DNA of 39,459 bases, taken from NCBI GenBank assembly GCA_013372875.1, contig JABXIW010000245.1, positions 1 to 39,459 on the forward strand, given 5' to 3'. The DNA comes from Gammaproteobacteria bacterium. GTDB taxonomy: Bacteria; Pseudomonadota; Gammaproteobacteria; Enterobacterales; Kangiellaceae. The notes below the pieces were generated by a model that made no database searches, was not told where the DNA came from, and saw nothing but the letters and a program-made list of their open reading frames with translations. Position numbers and translations under genes: made by a program. Position 1 is the stretch's first letter, and each line of letters opens with the position of its first letter. This document shows, piece by piece, positions 25,461 to 33,971 of this stretch.

Positions 25461-27146
25461 TTATTGAGGATACAGCGGCGGTAGCTGCTCTTTTGAGGTT
25501 GAGTTTCTACCAGAAAATTGAACTTGGCTTAGAAGCTGATAAATTTTTGAGCCGTCCCAATTGCTGCTGGCGGCTTGATCTTTGGCATATAAAGCTGCTT
25601 GTAGTTTTTGCAGCTCAATAGCCAGCACTGGATCTGGGCAACCCTGAACTAGTTGGTTTAAGTTGGTCACATTAAATTTAGAGCGCTGGTTAACCCAATC
25701 AATCGCTGCTTGCGAGAATACCTGAGGATCATTGGTATTCGCGGCTTGTTTGAAGCTCAGGCTAGTCTGTTGCTGTGTCGTTGCGTCAGTTTGTGTGTTT
25801 TTTTCTTGATAGTTACTAACGGTCTTAGGTCGTCTGAAAATAAACAATAAACTCGTGATCAGCCATAAAGCAGCAAATACCCAAGTTAAGATCTGCCATA
25901 ATGGATTTTGTTTAGCTTGTGGCTCTAGGTTTGCTGGCTGAGTTACCGCTGGTGTAACTTGATTGATGCTGGGTAGGGCAACGCTATTAGCTTGAGCATT
26001 AACATTAATAGTAATCGGCTCCAATTCGGCAAAGGCTTCTTGGTTGGTTGTTGTATTCCAGTAAGGAATTTTAATTGCTGGAATAGTAACTTCCCCGGCG
26101 GCGTTAGGAATGACCGCTAGTTTTTCCAGATGGTAACTGTTTACGCCATTTGCATTGATAATATTCTGCATCACAGGCTTGTCGCGGTAAATTTTTAAGC
26201 CATCCACTTCTGGAAATTCAATGGTTGGTAGTTGTTCTGGAAGTAAAGCCACACCCTTAATATAAAAATCTAAAGTTGCAGGTTTGCCAACTTCAAAAGG
26301 CTCACTGTCAGCTTGCCATTTTGCACTCAATTCTATGTTTTTAGCAGGGATCCAAGGCGCTGGTGCATTTTCAGGCTTGGGATTGACTTGCACGGTAAAA
26401 GGCTGCGACTTTAATTCAATCGGACGATAACGACTTAAACTTCCGAAGGATGCTTGTGCATCAACGATATTGGTACGAAACGTGATTGGCGGAATGTTAA
26501 GTTCGCCGCTTTTTTGCGGGAATATCACATACTTTTCTTCTTTGACGTTATAACGCACCCCTTCATGCAACAGTTGAAATTCCGAGGCCTCGCCGAGTTT
26601 CTTGACGATGGCATTTTCTACTTGCAAAGGACTTAGGTTATGGCGTCTGCTAGCAACAGAGCTGTAAATGCGCACGCTATAAATGATCTGCTGCTGAACA
26701 TAAACTGCTTCTTCACTCAGTCTAGCCGTGAGTTTTATTTTTGAATTGGGATTAATTTCTTCAAGGTTAGTTAGTGCAGGCAAAACCCGAATGGTCATAG
26801 CTTCCGATTGCTCATTACCAATATTAAAACTTGGAATCGAAAAAGTGCCCGCTTCGGTAGACACAAGAGTTATGGTCCAACCCATGCGATTAGCGAATTG
26901 ACGATCGATAACGGTGCTTTTTCTAAAATGTTCACTGCCTAATACTTGAAATTCTGAGGGCAAAAAATCCAGTGGCTGTTGCGCAGAAAGGGTTTTCGGA
27001 TCTTCAACATGCAAAGTTAGTTGGAAAGTTTCATTGACACGAATATCGTTGCGATCCAATGACAGCTCAATTTTGGCATAAGCACTATTGAGTAATAGTC
27101 CGAAAAAAGTGAGTCCAATAAGGGTTAAAAGTTGTAGGGTTCGCAT
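25461..27146 (-). CDS. batD: BatD family protein (oxygen-tolerance/aerotolerance)
   Basis: 561-aa exported protein anchored in the inner membrane. The signal peptide is MRTLQLLTLIGLTFFGLLLN (cleavage near SAYA-KIE). Large periplasmic beta-sandwich domains follow, with the family-typical LSLDRNDIRVNETFQLTL and IPPITFRTN. A C-terminal membrane helix is at about 413-435, then a cytoplasmic tail of about 120 residues. I start at the ATG at 27146, not at an upstream in-frame ATG at 27209, because the signal peptide begins there and it removes a 50-nt overlap with batB/C. It is the last gene of the MoxR/Bat cluster. Family function: cell-envelope stress or aerotolerance with BatA/B/C; mechanism unclear. 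Confidence 0.9.
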   Translation of the reverse strand: MRTLQLLTLIGLTFFGLLLNSAYAKIELSLDRNDIRVNETFQLTLHVEDPKTLSAQQPLDFLPSEFQVLGSEHFRKSTVIDRQFANRMGWTITLVSTEAGTFSIPSFNIGNEQSEAMTIRVLPALTNLEEINPNSKIKLTARLSEEAVYVQQQIIYSVRIYSSVASRRHNLSPLQVENAIVKKLGEASEFQLLHEGVRYNVKEEKYVIFPQKSGELNIPPITFRTNIVDAQASFGSLSRYRPIELKSQPFTVQVNPKPENAPAPWIPAKNIELSAKWQADSEPFEVGKPATLDFYIKGVALLPEQLPTIEFPEVDGLKIYRDKPVMQNIINANGVNSYHLEKLAVIPNAAGEVTIPAIKIPYWNTTTNQEAFAELEPITINVNAQANSVALPSINQVTPAVTQPANLEPQAKQNPLWQILTWVFAALWLITSLLFIFRRPKTVSNYQEKNTQTDATTQQQTSLSFKQAANTNDPQVFSQAAIDWVNQRSKFNVTNLNQLVQGCPDPVLAIELQKLQAALYAKDQAASSNWDGSKIYQLLSQVQFSGRNSTSKEQLPPLYPQ

Positions 27147-27159
27147 AATATTATCAGTG

Positions 27160-28866
27160 TTACCAAGTTTTTGATGGCTGCGAGCGATAGCCACGACGGT
27201 TATATTCAAGTTTCATTTTATTTCTGATCAAGCGGCCAGGATCATCCGAAATCTTCTTTAACCATTGCTCCAACTCTTGCTGTTTTTCTTGTTCAGACAT
27301 TTCTTTAAGCTGCTGCTCTTGCGTTTGTTTTTCCTGCTCTTGTTGTTCAGATTCCTGCTGCTGGCTTTCTTGTTCTTGCTGCTGTTGTTCTTGCTCTTGT
27401 TGCTCCTGCTGCTCTTGTTCTTGCTGCTGTTGTTGCTCTTGTTGCTCCTGCTCAGACTGACTGTCCTGTTGCTCTTGCTCTAATAAATCTTCGATAACTT
27501 TCTTGTTATAGATGGCATCTGCATGATCAGCTTGTAAATCAATCGCTGCCTGATAAGCGTTGATAGCTTCTTGATATTGACCTGCCATGGCTAAAGCGTT
27601 ACCAAGGTTATAAAGTTCATCCGCATTGGTTGCTTGTGACAAATACCCTGCAGCGGCTTGATAATTACCATTTTTATAAGCGGCCATAGCTTTCCAGTTT
27701 GGATCTTGGAAATTTTTCTCTGCACTTTCGAGATCACCATTTTTATAGTGTTTTTGTCCTTGCTGATCCTTATTTAAGAATAATTTATCAGTAACTTGTG
27801 CTTCGGCTGATTGGTAAGGAGTCATAGTGACAAAGCAGGAAACCAACAGCACCGCTAAAATGTTTTTGTTCCTGAAGGAATAAAGCACAATTGGGATCAG
27901 AAGAATCAGTAGCCAATAACCTGAATCATGCCAGCTATCGGCAAAAATATCTTCTTTTTGGTAACGGCCTTCCAGCGGACTTAAATTGGATTGACTCAAA
28001 ACTTCAATATCGTGACTATCGGCAGAAATGGCGGTTAAGGTTGCGCCTACTTGATCTGAAAACTGAGCTAATTCGGCATAATTAAGTTTTGGTACTACGA
28101 TATTACCTTGGCTATCTTTTAAGAATCTACCAGCGGCCATGGTAATTGGCGCACCTTGTTCGGTGCCTGTAGCTAGAATTTTTAAGCGGTATTGGTGCTT
28201 ATCTAATAGCGACTCAATATCATCTAATTGATGCGCTTCGGCGCCATCGGTAACCCAAATAATGTTGCCGTTGACTTGCTCGGCATTTTGTAAAAGCTCG
28301 ATGGCTTTGGCTATGCCTAATTGCGGTTGGCTACCTTTGATTGGCATTAATTCAGTTTGCAAAGGGCGAATCAAATTTTCGATGGTGCGCTCATCGCTGG
28401 TTAATGGGCTCAGAATGAAGGCATCGCCCGCATAAACGATCAATGCGGTGTTACCTTCGGCAATTTTTTCCAGTAAATCGTATAGCTTAAATTTTGAGCG
28501 CGCCAGTCGCGTCGGCTCGATATCGTTAGCATCCATAGAGCTTGAAAGATCTAGCACTATGACATTGGCATCATTGTTTGAGTAAATCGGCTGCGGGATC
28601 TTTTGCCAGCTGGGACCTGAAAGGGCAAATACCAGTAATAACCAAAAAGCTAACAGTAGACTGTGGGAAATTCGTTTTCGGGTTCTATTTTCACTATTCG
28701 GCAGTATCCATTGCAGCAAATGCTGATCAATTAGATCGCTCCAATTGCTGTGATAGCTTCTATGGGTCACTTGCCAGAAGAATAAAATGATCAAAGGGAT
28801 CAGTAAAAGCCATGCCCATGGACGGATAAAATGCAAACCAATGGTTTCATATAACCAACTAGACAT
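27160..28866 (-). CDS. BatB/BatC-type vWA-TPR membrane protein with Gln-rich tail
   Basis: 568 aa. Two N-terminal membrane helices (about 15-32 and 68-84) precede a von Willebrand A domain whose MIDAS is D106-L-S108-S-S110. Another membrane helix lies near 315-345, then two or three TPR units (about 365-465: AYKNGNYQAAAGYL, YNLGNALAMAGQYQEAINAY). A long Gln/Glu-only stretch follows (about 465-545). The conserved end EQWLKKISDDPGRLIRNKM is typical of BatB-BatC fusions. The start overlaps the batA stop by 8 nt, with AAGGAG upstream. The protein probably binds partners in the periplasm through the vWA metal site and couples to the MoxR ATPase system. Confidence 0.9.
   Translation of the reverse strand: MSSWLYETIGLHFIRPWAWLLLIPLIILFFWQVTHRSYHSNWSDLIDQHLLQWILPNSENRTRKRISHSLLLAFWLLLVFALSGPSWQKIPQPIYSNNDANVIVLDLSSSMDANDIEPTRLARSKFKLYDLLEKIAEGNTALIVYAGDAFILSPLTSDERTIENLIRPLQTELMPIKGSQPQLGIAKAIELLQNAEQVNGNIIWVTDGAEAHQLDDIESLLDKHQYRLKILATGTEQGAPITMAAGRFLKDSQGNIVVPKLNYAELAQFSDQVGATLTAISADSHDIEVLSQSNLSPLEGRYQKEDIFADSWHDSGYWLLILLIPIVLYSFRNKNILAVLLVSCFVTMTPYQSAEAQVTDKLFLNKDQQGQKHYKNGDLESAEKNFQDPNWKAMAAYKNGNYQAAAGYLSQATNADELYNLGNALAMAGQYQEAINAYQAAIDLQADHADAIYNKKVIEDLLEQEQQDSQSEQEQQEQQQQQEQEQQEQQEQEQQQQEQESQQQESEQQEQEKQTQEQQLKEMSEQEKQQELEQWLKKISDDPGRLIRNKMKLEYNRRGYRSQPSKTW
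27265..27483 (-). repeat. Low-complexity CAG/CAA/GAA tract in batB/C
   Basis: About 220 bp encoding almost only Gln and Glu, with runs such as QQQQQEQEQQEQQEQEQQQQ. On the plus strand it reads as an open CTG/TTG-rich Leu frame with no real-gene features. Such near-repeats are prone to slippage and may vary in length among strains. Confidence 0.85.
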
Positions 28867-29878
28867 GGCTAGGCTCCTTAGTTTGCTCAGAGTTACTTGC
28901 TTTGGGCATTCGGAATAACTGGAGCAACTTAATAAAAAAACTTAGCGCTAAAATTAACAGTGCTGGAATAAAAAACAAGGCCTTGGTCGGACGATAAGAT
29001 TCGGCTTCTTCTTCCACTGGTTCAAGTTCATTAATGATGTTATAAATTTGGTCCAATTCATCGGTGTCTCTTGCTCTAAAATAGCGGCCGCCTGTTAGTT
29101 GCGCTACTTGAGTCAAGGTTTCTTCATCTAGCTCGCGCGAGGGATTAAAACGGCGACTAAAGAGCCCATTATTGGTTACCACCTCATCAGCGCCGATGCC
29201 AATGGTGTAAATGGTGACGCCAGCGTGTTCCGCCAGTTGCGCAGCCTGCATGGGGCGCATGATGCCTGCGTTGTTAACGCCATCCGTTAACAAAATTAAA
29301 ACTCGATTTTTGGCATTGCGATCTTTCAAACGCTTTACCGCCAAACCAATACTATCGCCTATTGCTGTAGCCGACGGACCAGCTAAACCAATTTCGCTTT
29401 CATTGAGCATGATTTGAACGGTTTTTAAATCAAAACTTAAAGGCGTTTGCAAATAGGCTTGTTCGCCAAATAAAATTAAACCAATGCGATCACCTTGGCG
29501 ACGATCGATAAAGTCATTCAGGATATGCTTTACCGCAACTAAGCGATCAACTTGGCGGCGCTCGACCACCATATCCTTCATTTCCATACTGCCAGAAACG
29601 TCAATGCTCACCATTAGATCGCGGCCAGAGGCAGGTAAGCGAATTGGATCGCCAACCCATTGTGGGCGGCTCACAGCAAGTAGCAATAACAACCAAATTA
29701 AAAACAACAGCCATGGAAAGTTGAAACTAGAATCTTGATGTTGCTGATTAAATTGTTTCCATTGCAAAAATAATGGCGCTTGCAAGGCATTTTGCTGTGC
29801 TTTGCGCTGGCTAAACCACCAAATTAAAATTGGCAGTGGTAATAATACCCATACCCATGGCCAAGCTAACTCAAACAT
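28859..29878 (-). CDS. batA: BatA-type von Willebrand factor A membrane protein
   Basis: 339 aa with two N-terminal membrane helices (about 7-23 and 53-70), a vWA domain with MIDAS D93-V-S95-G-S97 (DVSGSMEMKDM), and a C-terminal membrane helix (about 305-325). The Bat family start MFELAWPW at 29878 is chosen; an ATG at 29890 is in frame but lies inside the Shine-Dalgarno region (GAGGT). The start overlaps the DUF4381 stop by 8 nt and the stop overlaps the next gene by 8 nt, so translation is coupled along the cluster. Role: metal-dependent periplasmic partner in the MoxR/Bat envelope system. Confidence 0.92.
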   Translation of the reverse strand: MFELAWPWVWVLLPLPILIWWFSQRKAQQNALQAPLFLQWKQFNQQHQDSSFNFPWLLFLIWLLLLLAVSRPQWVGDPIRLPASGRDLMVSIDVSGSMEMKDMVVERRQVDRLVAVKHILNDFIDRRQGDRIGLILFGEQAYLQTPLSFDLKTVQIMLNESEIGLAGPSATAIGDSIGLAVKRLKDRNAKNRVLILLTDGVNNAGIMRPMQAAQLAEHAGVTIYTIGIGADEVVTNNGLFSRRFNPSRELDEETLTQVAQLTGGRYFRARDTDELDQIYNIINELEPVEEEAESYRPTKALFFIPALLILALSFFIKLLQLFRMPKASNSEQTKEPSHV

Positions 29879-30353
29879 TTTTGACCTCATCCGGTAACTT
29901 CATTAGCCACAGCTTGGCTTGGGCAAATAATTGCTCTTTATTGTCACTCGGGATAGCCTGCGCATCTTTATAAACAGCATCCCTTAGTAGCACTAGAGAC
30001 TTATCATCCCAGATGCCATTGCCAGTTTGGGTCAAAAAACGGATCCAGCTGGACTCGGTTAAAGAAGCAACTTTGCGCTTTGGGTATAGACTTAAACTGG
30101 CGCGCTTTAAAATCACGGTTAATTGAATTAACCAATTTTTTTCATCGGATTCGGCAACGGCTTGTAACTCTTTTATCGCTGCACGACTTAATTGATATTT
30201 ATTTTTTTTGTGTAACTGATAACTGATGCTGGCAGCGATCAGGATTATTACAATTGCAATTAATAACCACCAACCAATTGCCAGTGGCCACCAGCTAACT
30301 TCGGCTGGCAGGTGCACGTCTTTTAACTTTGCTAATAACTCTGGATTAGCCAT
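29871..30353 (-). CDS. DUF4381 domain membrane protein
   Basis: 160 aa. A short N-terminus (LLAKLKDVHLPAEVSWWPL) leads into one membrane helix at about 22-46, then a cytoplasmic helical domain (about 50-160). DUF4381 proteins occur between DUF58 and vWA genes in MoxR clusters, as here. The function is not known; they are thought to be membrane adaptors. The start overlaps the DUF58 stop by 8 nt. Confidence 0.85.
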   Translation of the reverse strand: MANPELLAKLKDVHLPAEVSWWPLAIGWWLLIAIVIILIAASISYQLHKKNKYQLSRAAIKELQAVAESDEKNWLIQLTVILKRASLSLYPKRKVASLTESSWIRFLTQTGNGIWDDKSLVLLRDAVYKDAQAIPSDNKEQLFAQAKLWLMKLPDEVKNV

Positions 30354-31371
30354 GCGCTACCTTATTTGAAGCTGACTGACCAAAGATGGCCGTTTGCCTT
30401 TCGTGGTCGAGAGGGTTCAGTTGTAAATGATTAACAGCCTGAGCTGTGCTTAACTCGGTAAAATAGCACCGATTATCAATAAAGCGTTGCTTAATATTGG
30501 TCAGCCTTTGCGCAAAGTGATTCTGGTAATTGGCCAAATTCTTTGCGCTGCGCGAATTGAAACTAACGATTTGCTTGCCATCGGTTAGTTTGAACTGACC
30601 AGCAACCGGAATGTTTTGCTCAATGGGATCGGTCAGCATAATGCCATAAATATCATTGTGCTGGGCAAGATGCGCCAGCTGTTTATCGCATTCGGGTGAA
30701 AAGTCCATAAAGTCGCTAAAAATATAAATCAGACAGCCGCCTTTGGTTAAATGACGTAGACGGATCAGAGAATCAATCAAGGCGGTTTTGTTGATCTTAT
30801 AAGTATCTTCTTCAGTACGGTTTTTATAAAGTTGGTGCAATCTCTGGTTATGCAGTTCCAAAACCTTTTGTAATAAGCGTAAACCGTCCTTACGTCGATT
30901 CGAAGGCTTTAATTCTAAATGGTTGTGCAAATTATTCAGTAGGGCGCCAACACGATTACCCGAATTAAAAGCCGCCCAAAAGGCGCGAGCCGCTTGCAAG
31001 CAAGCCAAGGTCGATTTGAAACGATTTTTTGAGCCGAAAAACATACTGTCTTGTAAATCCAGCAGGATAAAAACAGGGCGTTCGCGCTCTTCTTGGAAAA
31101 TTTTGGTGTGCACTTCTCCGGTACGCGCTGTTACTCGCCAATCGATGGTTCTTATATCATCGCCTGGTTGATATTGGCGAACTTCAGAAAACTCCATGCC
31201 GCGACCTTTAAAAGGCGACAAATGGCCGCCCACAAGATGTGCTTTGGTTTTTTTGTTGGGCAAAGGAATTTTATCATTGGCCATAAACTGGCAAGCGATA
31301 AGCTGTTCCAGACTCAACTCAATGGTTTCAGCCTGCATTGAGGTGCGATTGGCAGAATTAGATTTACTCAT
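30346..31371 (-). CDS. DUF58 domain protein (MoxR-associated)
   Basis: 341 aa, soluble. The DUF58 signature GRGMEFSEVRQYQPGDDIRT is at about 56-75, followed by IDWRVTARTGEVHTKIFQEE. The domain has a vWA-like fold that begins FILLDLQDSMFFG, with an incomplete MIDAS (D-x-Q-x-S), so metal binding is doubtful. It follows moxR by 12 nt. In MoxR clusters DUF58 proteins are presumed partners or clients of the AAA+ ATPase. There is no strong Shine-Dalgarno before the ATG at 31371, so translation may depend on coupling with moxR. Confidence 0.9.
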   Translation of the reverse strand: MSKSNSANRTSMQAETIELSLEQLIACQFMANDKIPLPNKKTKAHLVGGHLSPFKGRGMEFSEVRQYQPGDDIRTIDWRVTARTGEVHTKIFQEERERPVFILLDLQDSMFFGSKNRFKSTLACLQAARAFWAAFNSGNRVGALLNNLHNHLELKPSNRRKDGLRLLQKVLELHNQRLHQLYKNRTEEDTYKINKTALIDSLIRLRHLTKGGCLIYIFSDFMDFSPECDKQLAHLAQHNDIYGIMLTDPIEQNIPVAGQFKLTDGKQIVSFNSRSAKNLANYQNHFAQRLTNIKQRFIDNRCYFTELSTAQAVNHLQLNPLDHERQTAIFGQSASNKVAHG

Positions 31372-31383
31372 AAGACCGCTAGT

Positions 31384-32373
31384 TTAAGGGGCTGGCACCA
31401 ACTGGATCAGTTGCTCAATAATGTGGTTACTGCTGATCCCTTCCGCTTCGGCCTGATAGCTTAAAATAATACGATGACGCAAAGTATCAAATAGCACAGA
31501 CTGGATATCGCCAGGAGTGACATAGTCACGACCATCTAACCAAGCATTTGCGCGCGCACAGCGATCAAGTGCAATGGTGGCACGCGGGCTAGCGCCAAAC
31601 TCTATGTAATTGGCAAGATTAGCATCGTACTTTTGTGGCTCGCGAGTCGCCAGCACTAATTGCACCAAATAGTCTTCCACTTCTTTGGCCATATAAATCG
31701 AAATGGCTTCATCACGAGCGGCAAATAATTGCTCTTGGCTTAACTCTTTAATTGATGGGCTTGGCTGCTTTAACGCCTCTTGGCGGTTTAAAGCCAAAAT
31801 GGCGGCTTCCGCTTCATTATCAGGATAGCCAACTTCAATGTGCATTAAGAAACGATCCAGCTGCGCTTCTGGTAACGGATAAGTACCTTCTTGCTCAATC
31901 GGGTTTTGCGTTGCCATCACTAAAAACAGTGACGGTAACTCAAAACTGTTATTACCCACACTGATCTGACGCTCGGCCATGGCTTCGAGCAAGGCGGATT
32001 GAACCTTAGCTGGAGCACGATTGATTTCATCCGCTAAAATAAGGTTGTGGAATAATGGGCCTTTTTGGAAACTAAAACTGGAATCTTGTGGGCGATAAAT
32101 TTCTGTACCCGTTAAATCTGCAGGTAGTAAATCGGGGGTAAATTGAATGCGTTGAAAATCGCCTTCGATGACTTTTGACAGTTCTTTAATGGCGCGGGTT
32201 TTGGCCAAACCTGGGGCACCTTCCACCAGCAAGTGGCCATCAGCTAAAAGCGCCACTAAAATTTTGTGTACTAAGGCTTTTTGGCCAATGATGCGTGAGC
32301 TTAGGTATTGCTCTAATTCGGCAAAAAGCTGCTTGGTCTCTGAGGCCTGAGATTTGGGTAATTCTTGTTTCAA
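31384..32373 (-). CDS. MoxR-family AAA+ ATPase
   Basis: 329 aa with Walker A GAPGLAKT (52-59), Walker B plus sensor region LILADEINRAPAKVQSALLE (DEINR 115-119), MATQNPIEQEGTYPLPEAQL (sensor 1 region), and arginine-finger region EFGASPRATIALDR. It is a chaperone-like ATPase for the maturation or activation of vWA-domain partners encoded downstream. The start is a TTG at 32373: no ATG or GTG lies between the upstream in-frame TAG and the Walker A region. It is the first gene of the six-gene cluster and faces fadI across a 248-bp divergent region. Confidence 0.93.
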   Translation of the reverse strand: MKQELPKSQASETKQLFAELEQYLSSRIIGQKALVHKILVALLADGHLLVEGAPGLAKTRAIKELSKVIEGDFQRIQFTPDLLPADLTGTEIYRPQDSSFSFQKGPLFHNLILADEINRAPAKVQSALLEAMAERQISVGNNSFELPSLFLVMATQNPIEQEGTYPLPEAQLDRFLMHIEVGYPDNEAEAAILALNRQEALKQPSPSIKELSQEQLFAARDEAISIYMAKEVEDYLVQLVLATREPQKYDANLANYIEFGASPRATIALDRCARANAWLDGRDYVTPGDIQSVLFDTLRHRIILSYQAEAEGISSNHIIEQLIQLVPAP

Positions 32374-32551
32374 AATAGTCTTCTATCCATACCTAGCAAT
32401 AATCAGCATTATAATCTAAAGAAGTTGCCTCGTCTTGTGTACCAGTAATCTGCAAAAAATTGCAACTAATTGTTTCTTGTCGCAATTTTTTCATGCTGCC
32501 ATGTTCTAATTAAGGGGCTGATGCTGGTCATTTTACATATTTTGATGGATT

Positions 32552-32590
32552 TAAACGTTTGTTTGAAAAAATGAATGCATCAGGTACAAT
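32552..32590 (+). promoter_or_regulatory. fadIJ promoter with overlapping PsrA-like operator
   Basis: A near-consensus sigma-70 promoter: TTGAAA (32563-32568), 16 bp, TACAAT (32585-32590), about 30 bp before the fadI start. Overlapping its -35, the minus strand of 32552-32565 reads CAAAC-AAAC-GTTTA. This nearly matches the known PsrA motif (G/C)AAAC-N2-4-GTTT(G/C), missing only the last base. A TetR-type fatty-acid-responsive repressor could block the -35 here. The promoter is well supported, the repressor identity is inference. The rest of 32374-32551 shows no gene and should hold the moxR promoter. Confidence 0.6.
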
Positions 32591-32621
32591 CAGTTGTAAG
32601 AATTACATTTGGAGTCATCCC

Positions 32622-33971
32622 ATGAGTGCAGAATCCACTGCTAAAACCAGTACTGCTGCGGCCAAAAAGCCTGCTAGCCGTCGTCCTAAACAGGATCGAG
32701 TTGCCATTGTTTCAGGCTTGAGAACGCCATTTGCCAAGCAATCTAGCCATTATCGCGGAATTAATGCGATTGAATTGGGTAAGATGGTGGTTAATGAATT
32801 GATCACCAAGACCGAGCTTGATCCCGATTTGATAGAAAGAGTGGTGTTTGGTCAGGTAGTGATTTTGCCAGAAGCTCCAAATATTGCGCGTGAAATTATC
32901 TTGGGTACGCCAATGAATGTGCGCACTGATGGTTATTCGGTGTCTCGTGCTTGTGCTACTAGCTTCCAGTCGATAGCCAGTTTGGCGGAATCGATCATGC
33001 TGGGCGACGTTTCGGTGGGTATCGCTGGCGGTGCTGATTCTTCTTCGGTAGTACCGATTGGTGTTAGTAAGAAATTATCATTGGCGCTGGTGGATTTGCA
33101 AAAAGCCAAAACCTTTGGTCAGAAGATGGCAATTTTAAAGCACTTACGTCCGAAAGATTTATTGCCAGTACCGCCTGCGATCAAAGAGTATTCCACGGGT
33201 TTGAGCATGGGGCAAAATGCCGAGCAGATGGCTCGTGATCGCGGCATTACGCGTGAAGAGCAAGATGCTTTAGCCCATCGTTCGCACAGCTTAGCCGCAG
33301 CTGCTTGGGAAGCGGGCAAATTAGATGACGAAGTGATGACGGCGCATGTGACACCTTACACCAAGGAGCCATTAAGTCGCGACAATATTGTACGTTTTAA
33401 CTCCACTTTGGAAGGTTACGCAAAATTGCGTCCTGCCTTTGACCGTAAATACGGTACTTTAACCGCGGCTAATTCAACGCCATTAAGTGATGGTGCGGCG
33501 GCTGTGGTATTAATGAGCGAATCAAAAGCCAAGGCACTGGGTTATGAGCCATTGGGTTATATCAAAAGTTATGCTTTCTCGGCCAATCAAGCGGATCACG
33601 ATATGCTAATGGGACCGTCTTATTCCACGCCATTAGCCTTGAAAAAAGCCAAAATGAAGTTAAAAGATCTGGACTTGATTGATATGCATGAAGCCTTTGC
33701 GGCGCAAGCACTGTCAAACGTTCAAGCCTTTGGTTCGACCCAATGGGCTAAAGATAATCTTGGGCAAAGAACCAAGATCGGTGATATCGATATGGATAAA
33801 TTCAATGTTAATGGTGGCTCAATTGCCTATGGCCATCCGTTTGCAGCCACGGGTGCGCGTATGATTACGCAAACCTTGAACGAATTAAAACGTCGCGGTG
33901 GCGGCGTAGGTTTAACCACTGCCTGTGCCGCAGGCGGTTTAGGCGCGGCAATGATTGTGGAGGTTGACTAA
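32622..33971 (+). CDS. fadI: 3-ketoacyl-CoA thiolase FadI
   Basis: Last step of beta-oxidation: CoA-dependent cleavage of 3-ketoacyl-CoA. 449 aa (E. coli FadI 436). The acyl-accepting nucleophile is Cys111 ([10 protein letters not shown]), His356 lies in HEAFAAQ, and His405 in [10 protein letters not shown]. Cys435 is in [10 protein letters not shown]. The first 25 residues are an Ala/Lys/Ser-rich extension not usual in the family. I start at the ATG at 32622 because GGAG sits 7 nt upstream (32611-32614). Its stop overlaps the fadJ start (TAATG), as expected for subunits of a multienzyme complex. Confidence 0.95.
   Translation: MSAESTAKTSTAAAKKPASRRPKQDRVAIVSGLRTPFAKQSSHYRGINAIELGKMVVNELITKTELDPDLIERVVFGQVVILPEAPNIAREIILGTPMNVRTDGYSVSRACATSFQSIASLAESIMLGDVSVGIAGGADSSSVVPIGVSKKLSLALVDLQKAKTFGQKMAILKHLRPKDLLPVPPAIKEYSTGLSMGQNAEQMARDRGITREEQDALAHRSHSLAAAAWEAGKLDDEVMTAHVTPYTKEPLSRDNIVRFNSTLEGYAKLRPAFDRKYGTLTAANSTPLSDGAAAVVLMSESKAKALGYEPLGYIKSYAFSANQADHDMLMGPSYSTPLALKKAKMKLKDLDLIDMHEAFAAQALSNVQAFGSTQWAKDNLGQRTKIGDIDMDKFNVNGGSIAYGHPFAATGARMITQTLNELKRRGGGVGLTTACAAGGLGAAMIVEVD

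Noticed and set aside
27265..27483. Plus-strand 72-aa Leu-rich open frame
   Set aside because: It is the antisense of the Gln/Glu tract in batB/C and has no start context or other gene features.
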